This document shows, in pieces, positions 34,150-43,296 of a stretch of DNA of 64,000 nucleotides. Both the position numbers and the translations under genes were made by a program. The notes below the pieces were generated by a model. The model was not told where the DNA came from. It made no database searches and saw nothing but the letters and a program-made list of their open reading frames with translations. How positions within the stretch are numbered: position 1 is the stretch's first letter; each line of letters begins with the position of its first letter. Source of the DNA: Planomonospora sp. ID82291 (GTDB lineage: Bacteria; Actinomycetota; Actinomycetes; Streptosporangiales; Streptosporangiaceae); assembly GCF_015711645.1 (NCBI RefSeq), contig NZ_JABTEX010000006.1, positions 124,001-188,000 on the forward strand, given 5' to 3'.

Positions 34150-35193
34150 CTACCGGCTTTCCGTGAACGCGGATCTGACCTGCTCCCGGCGCTGACTCCA
34201 CCAGTGCAGCAACCGCTCCCCCGGCGCCCACAGGTGGTCAGGGCCGTGATCGCCTTTGTCGTAGTGCCAGTGGAGCTGCCAGAACTCGGTCATGCACGCC
34301 CACCACTGGCGCTCGACCGCGTCCGCGACCTGCGCGGCGGAGATCGGCACCACGGACCGGTACCCGGTCGTGAACGCCGCCACCCTCTCCAGGTCCCAGC
34401 CGTCGCCGGTGGCGAACTGCACCCGCGCCGTCCGCACGACCTCCTCACCGTAGGGGCGGATCCGCAGCCGGTCCCAGTCGAGCACCGCGGTGATCACCCC
34501 GTTGTCCCACAGGAGGTTCAGCGGCTGCAGGTCCCCGTGGGTCCAGCCCGCCGGCCCTCGCGCGATCGCGCTTTCAGGACGCTGCCCGGCGTGAGTGATG
34601 ATCAGCTTTTTGCGCCCGCGCAATGCGGCGTCCGCCGCGGCGTCGAACGCATCCGGGGTGGTGCGGCCAGCGATGATCGCCAGGAAGCGGTCGGCTTCGG
34701 CCAGCGCGTCCTGCGGTGTGCGCGCCTTCACCCGCAGCCCGTCGGCGGCGGGGTCCAGGCCTGCGGCGGGGGCGGCCAGCGCGTGGTGGACGCGGCCGAC
34801 GAGCGCCCCGAGATCAAAGACCTCCCCGGCCGCCAGGTCGGTCCCGGCGCGGTGCTCCCCGCCGGCCCAGGGCAGCAGGCAGTAGGCGCGGCCGCCGGTT
34901 TCCGCCACCGCCTGCCCTGTCGTGGTGCGCCGGGGCGCGCACACCGGCAGGCCGGCGGCGGCCAGCGCCTGCTGCACGCCCAGGCTGCGCCGGGCGTGCT
35001 CTACCGGCACGTCGGTGATCTGCTTGAGCGCGAACGTCCCGTGCGGGGTCTCCAGTCGCCAGTTGCGGTTCATCATCCCCGCGGGCAGGAACACCGCCTC
35101 GAGGATCTCCCCGAGCCCGAACGCCTCCGCAAGATGGACGAGATCACCGGCGACGCCGCCGGGCACCTGTCTGCTTGCCGCCTGAGCAGTCAC
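34150..35193 (-). CDS. Aminoglycoside-phosphotransferase-fold protein
   Basis: The protein has 347 residues from GTG 35193; a start 15 codons earlier is possible. WTHGDLQPLNLLWDNGVITA then VLDWDRLRIRPYGEEVVR provides the H-x-D-x4-N loop and D-W-D motif of the APH/homoserine kinase-type II family (PF01636). The N-lobe is MMNRNWRLETPHGTFALKQI with the ATP-binding Lys. Homoserine-kinase-like paralogues use the same core, so the substrate is open. It is followed by the NUDIX gene and preceded, after 92 bases, by the conservon end. Confidence 0.8.
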   Translation of the reverse strand: MTAQAASRQVPGGVAGDLVHLAEAFGLGEILEAVFLPAGMMNRNWRLETPHGTFALKQITDVPVEHARRSLGVQQALAAAGLPVCAPRRTTTGQAVAETGGRAYCLLPWAGGEHRAGTDLAAGEVFDLGALVGRVHHALAAPAAGLDPAADGLRVKARTPQDALAEADRFLAIIAGRTTPDAFDAAADAALRGRKKLIITHAGQRPESAIARGPAGWTHGDLQPLNLLWDNGVITAVLDWDRLRIRPYGEEVVRTARVQFATGDGWDLERVAAFTTGYRSVVPISAAQVADAVERQWWACMTEFWQLHWHYDKGDHGPDHLWAPGERLLHWWSQRREQVRSAFTESR

Positions 35194-35285
35194 TCTGCGA
35201 AGAGTACGCCGCTCGGGTGAGGTCGACCGGCCGATCACTGCTCCTGGGGTCGGGCTGATCGGCCCGACCCCAGGAACGCGCGGGA

Positions 35286-36551
35286 TTACCGGTGAGGGTC
35301 GGTGCCGAGCGTCAGGACGACCGGCAGGGCGCGGTGGCCGTTGGCGATGAAGGAGGCCAGCGGCTGCAGGTCCTCGGCAGCAACGGCGAAGGCCAGGTCG
35401 GGGAAGCGCGCGAACAGCGACGACAGGGCGATGCCGGCCTCCAGGCGGGCCAGGGAGGTGCCCAGGCAGTAGTGGGCGCCATAGCCGAAGGCCAGGTGCT
35501 CGCGGCGGGTCGCGCGGGCGGGGTCGAACTGGTCGGCGTCGCTGCCGTGCAGGGCCGCATCCCGGCCGACGGCGGCGTAGCCCGCGAGGATCGGCTCACC
35601 CTTGCCGATCACGATGCCGTGGTCGTCGAGAGTGATGTCTTCGACGGCGTAGCGCAGCGGCAGGTTGGCCACCGGTGCCCGCCAGCGCAGCGCCTCCTCG
35701 ATCACGTCCTCCCAGGTGGTCTTTCCCGCGAGGACGGACTGGAGCTCCTCGGGGTGGGTGAGCAGCGCGTACAGGGCGTTGTCGATGAGGTTGACGGTGG
35801 TCTCGTGTCCGGCGGCGATCATGAGGAAGAGCGTGTCGACGAGCTCTTCCTCGCTGAGGCGGGAGTCGCCGTCGTCGTCGCGGGCGGCGATCAGGTCACT
35901 GGTCATGTCATCGCCGGGGTTTTCCCGTTTGGCGGCGACCAGGCCGCTGAGGATGGCGTAGGCGTCGCGCTGGGTGGCGAGGATCTCCTCGGCGTCGGCG
36001 GAGGTGTGAAAGACGCTGTCGACGACGCGGCGGATGTCATCTTGCGCGCTGTCGGGCAGGCCGAACAGCTCGGCGATGACCCGCATCGGCACCTGGTAGG
36101 CGAATGCCTCGCGCAGGTCCACGGTCTGGCCGGGCGGAACGGCCGCCAGGTCATCGAGGAGAGCGTCGGTGATCTGCTGGACGCGCGGCCGTAGCGCTTC
36201 CGTGCGGCGCGGGGTGAACGCCGGGGAGATCAGGCGGCGCAGCCGCCGGTGTTCGTCACCGTAGGCGGTGAACATGTTCTTCACGGCGACCCAGGTGAAC
36301 AGCGGCCAGTCCTGCGGGATCTCACCGGCGGCGAAGGCGGGCCAGTGCCGGCTGGGGTCCTTGGAGACGCGCGGGTCGGCCAGCAGGGTGCGCAGCAGCT
36401 CGTAGTCGGTTACCGCCCACGCCTGAACGCCGCCCGGAAGTTCCACCCGCGTGGCCGGTCCGGCGGCGCGGAGGCGGGCGGCCTCGCCGTGGATGTCGGC
36501 GCCGGTGGGGTCGATGCGGAAGGGGCAGGCGGGAGCGGGGACGGTGTCCAC
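35286..36551 (-). CDS. Cytochrome P450, CYP154-like, last gene of the conservon
   Basis: The protein has 421 residues from GTG 36551, with GGAG upstream. The I-helix is [13 protein letters not shown], the K-helix is EEALRWR (intact E-x-x-R), and the haem loop is [20 protein letters not shown] with the axial Cys. This is a complete bacterial P450. In Streptomyces conservons 9 and 10 a CYP157 and a CYP154 gene follow cvnD, and the order is the same here. The start lies 142 bases inside the end of the preceding P450 frame. Ferredoxin and reductase are not in the window. Confidence 0.85.
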   Translation of the reverse strand: MDTVPAPACPFRIDPTGADIHGEAARLRAAGPATRVELPGGVQAWAVTDYELLRTLLADPRVSKDPSRHWPAFAAGEIPQDWPLFTWVAVKNMFTAYGDEHRRLRRLISPAFTPRRTEALRPRVQQITDALLDDLAAVPPGQTVDLREAFAYQVPMRVIAELFGLPDSAQDDIRRVVDSVFHTSADAEEILATQRDAYAILSGLVAAKRENPGDDMTSDLIAARDDDGDSRLSEEELVDTLFLMIAAGHETTVNLIDNALYALLTHPEELQSVLAGKTTWEDVIEEALRWRAPVANLPLRYAVEDITLDDHGIVIGKGEPILAGYAAVGRDAALHGSDADQFDPARATRREHLAFGYGAHYCLGTSLARLEAGIALSSLFARFPDLAFAVAAEDLQPLASFIANGHRALPVVLTLGTDPHR

Positions 36552-37849
36552 GTGGGGTCTCCAATGGCAGGGGGATGGACCGGAGTGAAGTGCACGGGCA
36601 GAGCGGTCAGGGCGCGCTGGAACGGCCCCATGCGCCATTGCAGGTCGGTGGCGGGCACGGTCAGCCGTACGTCCGACAGGGTGTCCAGGAGTCGTTCGAT
36701 GGCGATGGTGGCGATCCGGCGGGCGGGGTCTTTGGCGGGGCAGGCGTGCGGGCCTGCGCTGAAGGCCAGGTGGGCGCGGTTGCCTGCCCGGCTGGCGGCC
36801 GGATTCAGCGCTGGGTCGATGTTGGCGGCGGCGAGGCTGACGACGACCGGATCCCCGGCGCGCAGCGTGGCGCCGCGCAGGACGAGGTCGCGGCGGGGGT
36901 AGTGGACGGCGTAGTTGGCCATCGGCGGTTCCTGCCACAGCACCTGTTCCAGGGCGGCCTCGATCGACATGATGCCGCCGGACAGGTCACCGGCGAAGCG
37001 GTCGTCGGCCAGCAGCAGCCGCAGCGCGTTGCCGATGAGGTTCTGCACCGGTTCGGCAGAGGCCGCGATCAGCAGGGTGCACTGGTGGATCATCTCCTCG
37101 TCACTCAGCCGGGCCGGGTGCGCCATCAGCCAGGAGGTCACATCCGGGCCCGGCCGATCACGCTTGGAGGCGATCAGGTCGATCATGTACCGGGTGAACA
37201 GCCGGTCGCCCTCGATGGCGTCCTCGCCGCCCTCGAACATCTTCGCCAGGGCGGCCACCAGCCGCGGGCCGGCGTCGTCGGCCTGGCCGAACAGGGCGTT
37301 GACGGTCAGCACCGGCAGCACGGCGGCGTACTCAATCAGCAGGTCGGCGCGGCCGCGGGAGGCAAAGGAGGCGATCAGCCGGTCGGCGGTGCGTGCGACG
37401 GAGGTGTGCAGCACGTGGTCGTCGATGCGGGCGAGGCTGTCGGCGATGGCCTGGCGGTAGCGGTCATGCGCTGGCGGATCGGAGAACAAGGCGTTGGGCC
37501 GATAGCCCATCATCGGGATGACGGAGCTGTCGGCGGGCACCTCACCGCAGGCCAGGGCGCGCCAGGTGCGCGGGTCCTTGGAGTACAGGTGCGGGCTGCG
37601 CAGCACCTCCAGCGCGGCGTAGTAGCCGAGCACCAGCCAAGCGTGCACGCCGGGGGCGAGCTCGACCGGCGCCACCTCCCCGTAGTGGCGGCGCAGCCGG
37701 TCGTAGAGGTCGTGGGGGTCGGCGGCGAATTCGGGCCCGTACAGCGGCACCCCGGCTCGGTGGCCGGCCTCGCGGGTGGTCGCCGGTGGGCCGGTGCCGG
37801 CGGGCGGGGCGGCCTCGGTGCCGGGGAGGCGGTGGCGGGCGGGTGTCAT
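36410..37849 (-). CDS. Cytochrome P450, CYP157-like, lacking the E-x-x-R motif
   Basis: The protein has 479 residues from ATG 37849 overlapping the GTPase stop (ATGA). The haem loop [20 protein letters not shown] keeps the axial Cys, but the K-helix reads [17 protein letters not shown] instead of E-x-x-R, and the I-helix reads [13 protein letters not shown] without the usual A-G-x-x-T. Loss of E-x-x-R is the reported hallmark of CYP157. The C-terminus extends about 50 residues past the normal P450 end in Pro/Ser-rich sequence that overlaps the next gene by 142 bases. It probably has altered haem-pocket or redox-partner behaviour, and may act in conservon signalling. Confidence 0.85.
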   Translation of the reverse strand: MTPARHRLPGTEAAPPAGTGPPATTREAGHRAGVPLYGPEFAADPHDLYDRLRRHYGEVAPVELAPGVHAWLVLGYYAALEVLRSPHLYSKDPRTWRALACGEVPADSSVIPMMGYRPNALFSDPPAHDRYRQAIADSLARIDDHVLHTSVARTADRLIASFASRGRADLLIEYAAVLPVLTVNALFGQADDAGPRLVAALAKMFEGGEDAIEGDRLFTRYMIDLIASKRDRPGPDVTSWLMAHPARLSDEEMIHQCTLLIAASAEPVQNLIGNALRLLLADDRFAGDLSGGIMSIEAALEQVLWQEPPMANYAVHYPRRDLVLRGATLRAGDPVVVSLAAANIDPALNPAASRAGNRAHLAFSAGPHACPAKDPARRIATIAIERLLDTLSDVRLTVPATDLQWRMGPFQRALTALPVHFTPVHPPAIGDPTWTPSPLPPAPSASTPPAPTSTARPPASAPPDRPRGWNFRAAFRRGR

Positions 37850-38454
37850 ACGGGCTCCTTGACGGCGCGGGTCAGCAGGTACTGCACGAGGGTGATGAGG
37901 GCCTGGCCGGCGGAGGCGCGGTGGCGGGCGTCGCAGACGACCAGCGGGGTCTCCTCCAGCAGGTCCAAGGCCCGGCGCAGGACCGGCAGGTCGACGGCGG
38001 GGGCGTCGTCGAACTGGTTGACCGCCACCACGTAGGGCAGGCCGTGTTCTTCGACCATGTCCATGACCGGGAAGGACTCCTGAAGGCGGCGCGTGTCGGC
38101 CAGGACCAGCGCCCCGAGCGCGCCGTAGGCCAGGTCGCGCCACAGCGGCTGGAAGCGTTTTTGCCCGGGGGCGCCGAACAGGTACAGCACCAGGTGAGGG
38201 TTGAGGGTCAGGCGGCCGAAGTCCATCGCCACGGTGGTGGTGGCCTTGTCGCTCACCCCGGCCAGGTCGTCGACGCCGGCGCCGGCCTGGGTCATGACCT
38301 CCTCGGTGCGCAGCGGCGGGATCTCTGACAGAGCGCCGACCAGGGTGGTCTTGCCGACGGCGAAGTGCCCGGCGATGAGGATCTTCACCGAGCGTTCTAC
38401 CGTGGCGCCGAGATAGGCCGCCTGGGGGCGTTCAGACCAGGGCGCGGAGCCCAT
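37846..38454 (-). CDS. cvnD: Conservon GTP-binding protein CvnD
   Basis: The protein has 202 residues. The P-loop is LIAGHFAVGKTTLVGALSEI, switch and G3 are AMDFGRLTLNPHLVLYLFGA (an FGAPGQ region replaces the classic DxxG), and AVNQFDD is the NKxD equivalent. This is the ATP/GTP-binding family that occurs in every conservon. It starts 23 bases inside the end of cvnC and its stop overlaps the first P450. CvnD is thought to act downstream of CvnA as a small-GTPase-like switch at the membrane. Confidence 0.9.
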   Translation of the reverse strand: MGSAPWSERPQAAYLGATVERSVKILIAGHFAVGKTTLVGALSEIPPLRTEEVMTQAGAGVDDLAGVSDKATTTVAMDFGRLTLNPHLVLYLFGAPGQKRFQPLWRDLAYGALGALVLADTRRLQESFPVMDMVEEHGLPYVVAVNQFDDAPAVDLPVLRRALDLLEETPLVVCDARHRASAGQALITLVQYLLTRAVKEPV

Positions 38455-38797
38455 CCAGTACCTCCTGTAAGAGTTCGACGCTGGGTCCGGTGACCACGGG
38501 TGCGGGCGCGCGGGTGGCTACGAGCCCGGCCTCGGTCAGGTCGCCGAGCACGACCTTGGTGACGCTGGTGGGCAGGTGCAGGTAGGCGGAGATCTCCGCC
38601 ACCGACAGGGCGCCGCCGCGGCACAGCGCCAGCATCCGGCGTTCTTCCGGGCTTGCGTGCGCGTCATGGCCTGCGGCGGGTGCGCCGGCGACGGTGACCA
38701 CCAGCGTCACCACGTCGAAGGAGATGCGGCTGCGGGCCCGGCCGCCGGTCACCACATACGGCCGCACCAGATCGTCATCGCGCCCGGCCCCGGTCAT
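38432..38797 (-). CDS. cvnC: Conservon DUF742 protein CvnC
   Basis: The protein has 121 residues from ATG 38797, overlapping the cvnB stop by 4 nt. LVRPYVVTGGRARSR opens the DUF742 family, and the second half, RMLALCRGGALSVAEISAYL then HLPTSVTKVVLGDLTEAGLV, is its winged-helix-like core. The family is found only with cvnA, B and D, and it probably bridges the complex or contacts DNA. The start was chosen because it gives the conserved RPYVVTGGR opening. Confidence 0.9.
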   Translation of the reverse strand: MTGAGRDDDLVRPYVVTGGRARSRISFDVVTLVVTVAGAPAAGHDAHASPEERRMLALCRGGALSVAEISAYLHLPTSVTKVVLGDLTEAGLVATRAPAPVVTGPSVELLQEVLDGLRALV

Positions 38798-39198
38798 GAG
38801 TGAATCGGGGCGCCGTTGCGTGGCGGGCTGGTCATCTCCTGGCCGAGCCGGCCGACGTGGTGGTGCACGCGGAAGAGAATCATCTCCAGGTCCGCCTCGC
38901 TGGTGCAGGAGACCACCAGGTAGGAGCCGGGGCCTGCGGCCACGGCGATCAGGTAGCCGCTGTCGAACTCCACCAGGGTTTGCCGCCACAGGGCGTTCGG
39001 GCTGTCGGCGCTGAAGGGTGCGGCGGCGCGGCTGAGGGACTGCAGGCCGGTGGCGGCCGCGGCGAAGGTGTCGGCCGCATCCCGGGTGATCCCGGCCGAG
39101 TGCGCCTGCATCAGGCCGTCGGCGCTGAAGACGACCGCGTGCCGGACGCCCGGCAGGTTCACCAGATCGTCGAGCATCCAAACGGGGGTGTTGGTCAT
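38794..39198 (-). CDS. cvnB: Conservon roadblock/LC7 protein CvnB
   Basis: The protein has 134 residues, starting MTNTPVWMLDDLVNLPGVRH. The AVVFSADGLMQAHSAGI segment and the GYLIAVAAGPGSYLVVSC strand pair are those of the roadblock/LC7 family (PF03259). In bacteria these proteins act as partners or activators of CvnD-type GTPases. Its stop overlaps cvnC (ATGA), and its start overlaps cvnA by 4 nt. Confidence 0.9.
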   Translation of the reverse strand: MTNTPVWMLDDLVNLPGVRHAVVFSADGLMQAHSAGITRDAADTFAAAATGLQSLSRAAAPFSADSPNALWRQTLVEFDSGYLIAVAAGPGSYLVVSCTSEADLEMILFRVHHHVGRLGQEMTSPPRNGAPIHS

Positions 39199-40436
39199 GA
39201 CGGATTCCCTTCCGGTGACGGCGAGACGGTGGTGCGGGCCTCGCGCGGAGCCCGTTGAAAAGCACCCGCGACGGCGGCGGCCTGCTGCGGCGAGCGCGGC
39301 GGCGCGGCGGCGGCGGGTGGCTGGGCCTGCTGAAGCGCCGGGTCGGCGGCCCGGCGCCGCCGCTGCGGGTAGAGGCCCGCCGCCGGGGCGGCCAAGGCGG
39401 CCGGGGCGGGAGTCGGGGGCGGCAAGGTGGGCACCTCGGGGACGCTGGGGTGGGCGAGCAGCTCGGTGGGCAGCAGGATGACGGCGCGCACACCGCCATA
39501 GGGCGAGGGTGAATCCACGCTGACCTGGAAGCCGTAGCGGTGGGCCAGCGCCCCGATGGCGGCGAACCCGATCTTCGGAGGATCGCCGAGCCGGGTGACG
39601 TCGACCGGCTGCGCGCCGGACAGGATCTCGGTGGCGTGCCGGTGCTCGTGCTCATGCATACCGATGCCGCCGTCGTCGATCATGATGACTGCCCCGGTGT
39701 GCACCGGGTAGACGCTGACCTCCACACCGGTGGTAGGCGGCGAATGGCGGGCGGCGTTGTCCAGCAGCTCGGCCACGGCCAGCACCACGGGTTCGACCAC
39801 CCGGCCGAGGAGCGCCAGGTCGGGCCGTGCGGTGGTGCGCACGCGCGGATAGTCGCGGATGCGGGAGGTGGCGCCGCGCACCACGTTCTCCAGGGGGACA
39901 TCGCCGCGCTGCTGGCCCGGCCAGGCTCCGCACAAGACCGCGATCGCTTGGGCGCGTCGGCCGAGCTGGGCGTTCATGTGGTCGATTCCCAGCAGGTCAC
40001 TGAGGATGTCCGGGTGGTCGTAGCGGCGCTGCATGGCGGAGATGGCGTGGCGCTGCTCGCCGGCCAGGCTCTGCATGCCGCGCATCGTGGCCGCCAGTGT
40101 GGCGCGTGCCGCCTGGTCGGCGCGGCCCAGCGCGGCGCGGACGTGGTGCTCCAGCAGCCCCATCGCCGCCTGCACGCTGCGGCCGAACGTTGAGGACTCC
40201 AGATGGGGATGCAGCAGCCCGGGCACCGGCACCGACGGCTGGATCAGAGACTCGGCCAGCGCGGGAAGCCGGGTCTCGACCAGGTGGCGGGTTTCCTCAT
40301 CGCGGGCACGCAGCTCGCCGAGCAGTTCGGCGTGCCGGCGGTGCAGGGCGGCGGACAGGCGCCACTGGCGCACCGCGACCACTGCGGTGACCACCAGGCA
40401 CAGCGTGAGGAGCACCTCGATCAGGAGATGTGACAT
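39195..40436 (-). CDS. cvnA: Conservon membrane sensor-kinase-like protein CvnA
   Basis: The protein has 413 residues. One N-terminal membrane helix (LIEVLLTLCLVVTAVVAVRQ) is followed by a coiled-coil-like linker to about residue 180, then a histidine-kinase-type ATPase: ELLDNAARHSPP (N box) and VIMIDDGGIGMHEHEH (G1). I see no standard H box. The last 80 residues are Pro/Ala-rich. CvnA proteins resemble eukaryotic-type sensors and anchor the CvnB-C-D complex. It is the first gene of a six-gene operon and lies 100 bases downstream of a strong hairpin at 40537. Confidence 0.9.
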   Translation of the reverse strand: MSHLLIEVLLTLCLVVTAVVAVRQWRLSAALHRRHAELLGELRARDEETRHLVETRLPALAESLIQPSVPVPGLLHPHLESSTFGRSVQAAMGLLEHHVRAALGRADQAARATLAATMRGMQSLAGEQRHAISAMQRRYDHPDILSDLLGIDHMNAQLGRRAQAIAVLCGAWPGQQRGDVPLENVVRGATSRIRDYPRVRTTARPDLALLGRVVEPVVLAVAELLDNAARHSPPTTGVEVSVYPVHTGAVIMIDDGGIGMHEHEHRHATEILSGAQPVDVTRLGDPPKIGFAAIGALAHRYGFQVSVDSPSPYGGVRAVILLPTELLAHPSVPEVPTLPPPTPAPAALAAPAAGLYPQRRRRAADPALQQAQPPAAAAPPRSPQQAAAVAGAFQRAPREARTTVSPSPEGNPS

Positions 40437-40536
40437 GGGAGGTCCTCGGGGTCGAGAGCGGATGGGCCGGGCGCGGTGTCATGCCTGCCGCGGCTGGTGC
40501 TTGGGGGGTGATGCCGTCCTGGTGCGGCGGGGTTAC

Positions 40537-40578
40537 GCGGGCCGGCCGACACCATGGGGGAGGTGTCGGCCGGCCCGC
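40537..40578. promoter_or_regulatory. Perfect 17-bp stem hairpin upstream of cvnA
   Basis: GCGGGCCGGCCGACACC pairs base for base with GGTGTCGGCCGGCCCGC across an 8-base loop (ATGGGGGA). It is 101 bases before the cvnA start. With no T run on either side it is not a typical intrinsic terminator, although actinomycete terminators often lack one. It could also be an operator or a leader attenuator. Confidence 0.6.
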
Positions 40579-41099
40579 ACGCGCACGCCCTGAGAGCCGA
40601 ACTTGTCGGGGGCGTGCGAGCGGGAAGCGCGGCGGCCGCGCCGGGCCCCGTGGGGTCCGTCCGCCGCGCTGGTCTGGAGGTCAGGCTGCCGTGGTGAGGC
40701 GGCAGCCGGGAAGCTCGGGGACGCGAAGAGGGGAGTCAATCTCCCGTTTACCGCCACTTACCGGCGCTTTCGGCGTTTTCAGGTTCAATATCTTGTCGGT
40801 CATTCGTATCCCATGCGCAGAGCAGTCGGGCGTCCACCGGCCTGCGTGATGATGGTGGATGAAGCCGCACCGGCATCACGCCCGGCAGCCGTGTCAGGAC
40901 AGGGGATAGCTCAGGGTGATGAGGCTGTCGCTGAAAAGCGTCCACCGGGCTGCCCCTGCCGTGCATCTGGTAACGCGCTCTTCCTGTTACCGCACGTCAT
41001 CTCCGCCTCCCGGCGCATGCCCTGACGCGCTGCGAGATAGTTCATGCGGGCAACTCCCATGGCTAACGAAAACCACCTGATCGTCCGTACGGGTGGCAA
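40579..41099. other. Gene-free stretch
   Basis: No coding frame here has convincing composition. AT content rises around 40745-40815 and 41095-41250. The stretch separates the methyltransferase operon end from the conservon control region. Confidence 0.5.
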
Positions 41100-41375
41100 T
41101 TATGGACCATGTGCAAAGCCATATGAAAGGTGAGTGCACAAGAAAATCAGGATGGTTTCGACATCTCGTCTCAAAGAGTCAGCGAGCGGGCACCCAAGCG
41201 ACGGGCATGATGGTTCGCCCTCAGCGCTAATTCCCACAGCAATCCATGTCAGAGCGCATAGAGTCAATATCACAGTCAACCCGCTGAGGCGGCGGTGCGG
41301 CATGGCGTCCGCGGGCGGAGCCCGGACCGCGCCTCGGAGGTCATGCGCCCGGCCCGAGACGCGCCGGGCGGTCAC
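41100..41375 (-). CDS. Small membrane protein
   Basis: The protein has 91 residues from a GTG overlapping the upstream methyltransferase stop (GTGA). Two hydrophobic stretches, LTVILTLCALTWIAVGIS and VETILIFLCTHLSYGFA, flank a Cys-containing loop (EPSCPSLGCPLAD). An internal ATG at 41303 would keep both. The function is unknown. Coupling to the preceding gene is the main support. Confidence 0.45.
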   Translation of the reverse strand: MTARRVSGRAHDLRGAVRAPPADAMPHRRLSGLTVILTLCALTWIAVGISAEGEPSCPSLGCPLADSLRRDVETILIFLCTHLSYGFAHGP

Positions 41376-42127
41376 GGCTCTCGCCTGCCGATGGCACCGA
41401 CGACCCGGTAGTGCCGATGAGTCGACGTGCTCGGCCGGTAGCCGGGCATCCGCCAGACGCGCACGTCGGTCATGCCCGGGCGCGGCAGCGCCCAGCCCGC
41501 CATCAGTTCCCGGACGTACTTACGGGTGTGGGGTTCGGCAGAGGGGGCGGGCAGGGCGTTGACCGTCCTGGCCGACGATTCGGCCGATGACTCGGCGTCG
41601 TTGTGGACCGCCTGGGAGACCACCAGCCGGCTGCCGGGTGCCGCACGCTCGTGCAGCGCCGCGGCGATCGCGCGCGGCTCGGGCTCGTGGGCGGTGATCC
41701 CGCCCAGGATGATTCCGATAGGCCGGAGAAAGTCCAGCACCGTCGCTGCGTCCTCGCGCGCCAGCGCCGCGGCGATGTCACCGAGACCACCCGGCACCAT
41801 ATGCACGTACGGCGTGGCCGCCGGAGTCAGGTAGGCCAGGCCGTAGCGCAGCGGTTCGGCCTCGTCGTCAAGGTAGAGCATCCGGGCGGCCGGGCGGCGC
41901 CGCTGGACGATCTCGTGCACGCTGGTGCCGTCCAGCAGCCCGGACGGGACCTGCAGGTACTGCTCGATGCCGGAGTCGACCAGAAGGGCGGCGGCGTATC
42001 GCAGGAAGTCGCGGTGCGCTCTGAACAGGGTCGTCGACACCAGCGGGGGCTCGCGGTAGGGCCAGCTGCGCGGGCGGCGTGTCGCGGCGGTGGGCCAGGC
42101 AGGCGCGGACGCCTCACCATTGATCAT
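41372..42127 (-). CDS. Methyltransf_19 (DUF574) SAM-dependent methyltransferase
   Basis: The protein has 251 residues. The segments ARMLYLDDEAEPLRYGLAYL, VLDFLRPIGIILGGITAHEP and a final strand (GMTDVRVWRMPG) match the actinomycete S-adenosyl methyltransferase family PF04672. The usual IRQFLDIGTGLP motif I is replaced by a weaker SGIEQYLQVPSGL segment, so SAM binding may be reduced compared with the paralogue at 43686. It is the fifth gene of a minus-strand operon that runs from 44507. Confidence 0.75.
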   Translation of the reverse strand: MINGEASAPAWPTAATRRPRSWPYREPPLVSTTLFRAHRDFLRYAAALLVDSGIEQYLQVPSGLLDGTSVHEIVQRRRPAARMLYLDDEAEPLRYGLAYLTPAATPYVHMVPGGLGDIAAALAREDAATVLDFLRPIGIILGGITAHEPEPRAIAAALHERAAPGSRLVVSQAVHNDAESSAESSARTVNALPAPSAEPHTRKYVRELMAGWALPRPGMTDVRVWRMPGYRPSTSTHRHYRVVGAIGRREP

Positions 42128-42144
42128 CGTGTCTCCTTCCGCGG

Positions 42145-42858
42145 TCAGGCGGCGGAGGTGAGGGAACGCTCCTGCCGGTTGATGGCGGTGGCGCAGGCAG
42201 GACAGGTGCGCTCCAGGTCAGGGTCGAACGGCGGTGACCACTCCCCGATCAGGATCAGGTTCGCGCGGGTGCCGCAGGCGGCGGTCACGGGTCCGTTGCG
42301 GTGCCGGAGCGGGAGCCCCGCGGCGTGCCGGAGGCGGTCGCCGGTCAGGGCGGTGCCGTACTCGGGCGGGCGCGCGGGCTCAGGCGCGGCGGGCGTGATG
42401 GCCAAGTCCTCCAGGTGGAAGGTGAAGCGGTGCGCTCGGCCACCCGGAGCGGGAACCGACTCCTCCAGCTCCACCAGGGCGTGGGTGCCGCCGCGCAGCG
42501 CGACGATCTTTCCGCACTGGCCCACGAGGTAGGTTCTCAGCGCGTACAGGTCGCCGTGGCTGAGGAAGATCCGCTCGACCCGGGCACAGTCGCCCAACCG
42601 CGGCTTTCGCCCGGACGCGCCCGCGGTGATCAGCTCCAGACCGGAGACCGCCAGCGTCCAGGTGCTCTGCCGACCGGTCACCGACGGCGGGCCGGTCGTA
42701 TCGACGGCCACCTCGGCATGCTGGCCGCCGGCCAGGACGGCGGTCACCGTCCCGGTGCGGCCGATGATCCACTGCCCCTTGCGCCCGTCGATGAAGCCGC
42801 CCTTCAGCGAGTGGATGTAGACGGTGTCGCCTGCGGCCAGCGGGCGCGCGGGCGTCAC
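42145..42858 (-). CDS. Protein of unknown function with two barrel-like repeats
   Basis: The protein has 237 residues. Two similar halves carry GDTVYIHSLKGGFIDGRKGQ then WIIGRTGTVTAVLAGGQHAE, and GQCGKIVALRGGTHALVELE, resembling small beta-barrel (KOW-like) modules. The end has C-P-A-C with a nearby C (ERTCPACATAINRQ), a possible zinc site. It overlaps its upstream neighbour by 4 nt (GTGA). No function is known. Confidence 0.6.
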   Translation of the reverse strand: MTPARPLAAGDTVYIHSLKGGFIDGRKGQWIIGRTGTVTAVLAGGQHAEVAVDTTGPPSVTGRQSTWTLAVSGLELITAGASGRKPRLGDCARVERIFLSHGDLYALRTYLVGQCGKIVALRGGTHALVELEESVPAPGGRAHRFTFHLEDLAITPAAPEPARPPEYGTALTGDRLRHAAGLPLRHRNGPVTAACGTRANLILIGEWSPPFDPDLERTCPACATAINRQERSLTSAA

Positions 42859-43151
42859 CGGGCTTTCCTCTGCACGCGCCAGGCCCGTGCCTGCCAGCGG
42901 TGGCAGGCGGCCGTCAGGTCCGCCAGGGCGCGGGCGGTGACGGTGAAGGTCCAGGCGCCGTCATCGGTGCGCGAGAAGGTGACGGCGCCGGGCCGGGCGA
43001 GCTGATGCAGGCGCAGGAGCTGTACCTGGACGACGGTCAGGCGGCCGTGCCAGGTCGCCACCCATGCGCCGGCGTCGTGCGGGCCGGGCCGATGGTGGAA
43101 GCTGAAGCCGAGGTCGGGTCGTACATAAGCGGGGGCGGTACCGCTGAACAT
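42855..43151 (-). CDS. Small protein of unknown function
   Basis: The protein has 98 residues from ATG 43151, starting MFSGTAPAYVRPDLGFSFHH. It is strand-rich, and Trp-containing segments (GAWVATWHGRLTVVQVQLLR, DGAWTFTVTARALADLTAAC) suggest a compact alpha/beta fold. The stop overlaps the following gene (GTGA), so the two are translated together. No family is recognised. Confidence 0.55.
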   Translation of the reverse strand: MFSGTAPAYVRPDLGFSFHHRPGPHDAGAWVATWHGRLTVVQVQLLRLHQLARPGAVTFSRTDDGAWTFTVTARALADLTAACHRWQARAWRVQRKAR

Positions 43152-43296
43152 GACAGTGGTTCTCCTCGTGGCGGTCGTGCGGGCCGACCGGGCCTCGTGG
43201 GGAGGGCCGCGGCCGGCCCGCATCACGCGTCCAGGGGTGCGGGCGCGCGTGGGAGCCGGCGGACAGACGGTGGTCCGCGCCTGCCCGCCGGCCGTC

